DNA of 64,000 nt, from positions 24,886,135 through 24,950,134 of the forward strand of contig CANTUZ010000012.1 of the NCBI GenBank assembly GCA_947846985.1, in the 5' to 3' direction. The notes beneath the pieces were generated by a model that saw only the letters and a program-made list of their open reading frames with translations, was not told the DNA's origin and made no database searches. This document shows positions 63,124 to 64,000 of the stretch, one piece after another (the stretch's first letter is position 1; every line of letters begins with the position of its first letter). The translations under genes were made by a program, and so were the position numbers. The DNA comes from Fratercula arctica (taxonomy: Eukaryota; Chordata; Aves; Charadriiformes; Alcidae).

Positions 63124-64000
63124 AAGAAATGTAATTTTTGTAGAAATTTCGCTGGTTGTTATTTATTGGCAAACAAGTTGGTAATAAATGACGGAGCTAT
63201 ATTCTGTTTCAAAAAATCAAAGATCACTATTTTTCTTTCACATTCTGTGATCTTCTTAGCAAAGCTTGGAGGCCATCCTGCGTGAATTTGATTACGTATT
63301 AGCAATTTATTGTTTCCCTACTGTTAATCGCATCTTTTCTGCAAAAACCCTGAGCCTTTGTGAGAGCTGTTAAATGAGTGCAGCTAATCAGTCCTTTTTC
63401 TGGAAGGACTCTCTCAGCGAGAAATGAGGTATAAGATCTGTGGCTTTCAAGTTCTACTGTCTAAATTGTTCTTCCGCAACAGCTGGAGAAAATGCTTTCA
63501 AGAGTTTTATGCTTCTTCCTGTGTGGTGATGCAGCTTTCCTCTAACGACTATTTCCCATCAATACCCACAGACACCTACCTTCTTAACCACTGGTTTAAC
63601 GGTTTCTTACCACTTCCACCTTTCTGAAAAAAAGAGACTCGTTTGGAAGAAGATTTACAAATATCTGCACACCAGGCTGTTGAAGGAGATATTATCTCAA
63701 AGAACTTAAAATTAGGTGTACAATTCATGTCTAAATAAACCAAAACAGTCCTGAATGCGTGCAGGCAGATGTGACCAAAACGATCGGTATATACTCTTTC
63801 CCATGTTAAGACTTCAGTGGTCTTCACTGAAAGCTTCACAGCAAGAAAAAATAAGTGACCTTTTTCCATGCAATGTAACTGTTATGAGATTAATAGTTAA
63901 TACAGCAAAATCCACTGTTCTGAATTGACCCATATTCTTTCAAATGACAAGAAACTTTAAGAAGTAAGTCTTCCTTAAAAACAGCAAAACACATGAAAGC
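63124..64000. other. Non-coding stretch to window end
   Basis: No gene recognised. Short frames at 63424 to 63627 (plus) and 63576 to 63869 (minus) have no recognisable domain. Confidence 0.5.

Noticed and set aside
1..64000. CRISPR arrays, bacterial operons, riboswitches, replication origins
   Set aside because: No regularly spaced repeats, no ribosome-binding-site-led adjacent genes, and the content is plainly vertebrate nuclear DNA.

Overview
The window looks like a piece of a vertebrate nuclear genome, most likely a bird. It is AT-rich with scattered homopolymer runs. It has no run of adjacent long reading frames, and its interspersed repeats are CR1-type LINEs. CR1 is recognised by its 3' end (ATTCTATGATTCTAT-type octamer repeat preceded by the 'GGACTAGGTGACCTTTAAAG'-like segment) and by decayed ORF2 protein. 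No primate- or rodent-type SINEs and no L1 with long poly(A) tails were seen. Low repeat density with CR1 dominance fits Aves best, but crocodilians or turtles cannot be excluded. Clade and species are inference.

Layout. 1-1.3 kb is unassigned; 1.31-1.61 kb (minus) is an old reverse-transcriptase scrap. 1.6-8.4 kb is non-coding with one moderately GC-rich pocket (4.6-5.2 kb, longest open frame on the minus strand, unrecognised) and a perfect 20-bp palindrome at 8.0 kb. 8.39-8.60 kb is a CR1 3' fragment (minus). 9.46-9.75 kb (minus) is the best candidate for a genuine exon: a 95-codon open frame behind a good splice-acceptor-like sequence. 14.65-15.21 kb (minus) holds a frameshifted LINE remnant. 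22.44-22.69 kb is a 129-bp tandem duplication. 39.39-40.58 kb (plus) is the largest element, a CR1 copy with 5' truncation, two internal deletions and two in-frame stops. 58.39-58.52 kb is another worn CR1 end (minus). 63.07-63.12 kb is a perfect 16-bp-arm inverted repeat. The rest is unannotated AT-rich sequence with simple repeats.

No intact protein-coding gene, RNA gene, CRISPR array or cellular operon was supported. The window is best read as intergenic sequence or very long introns; if the 9.5-kb exon is real, much of the sequence above it may be intron of a minus-strand gene. I did not find a convincing new biological system. The items most worth a second look are the candidate exon, the two strong palindromes/hairpins, the paired hairpins at 49.36 kb and the CR1 copy whose deletions both preserve frame.
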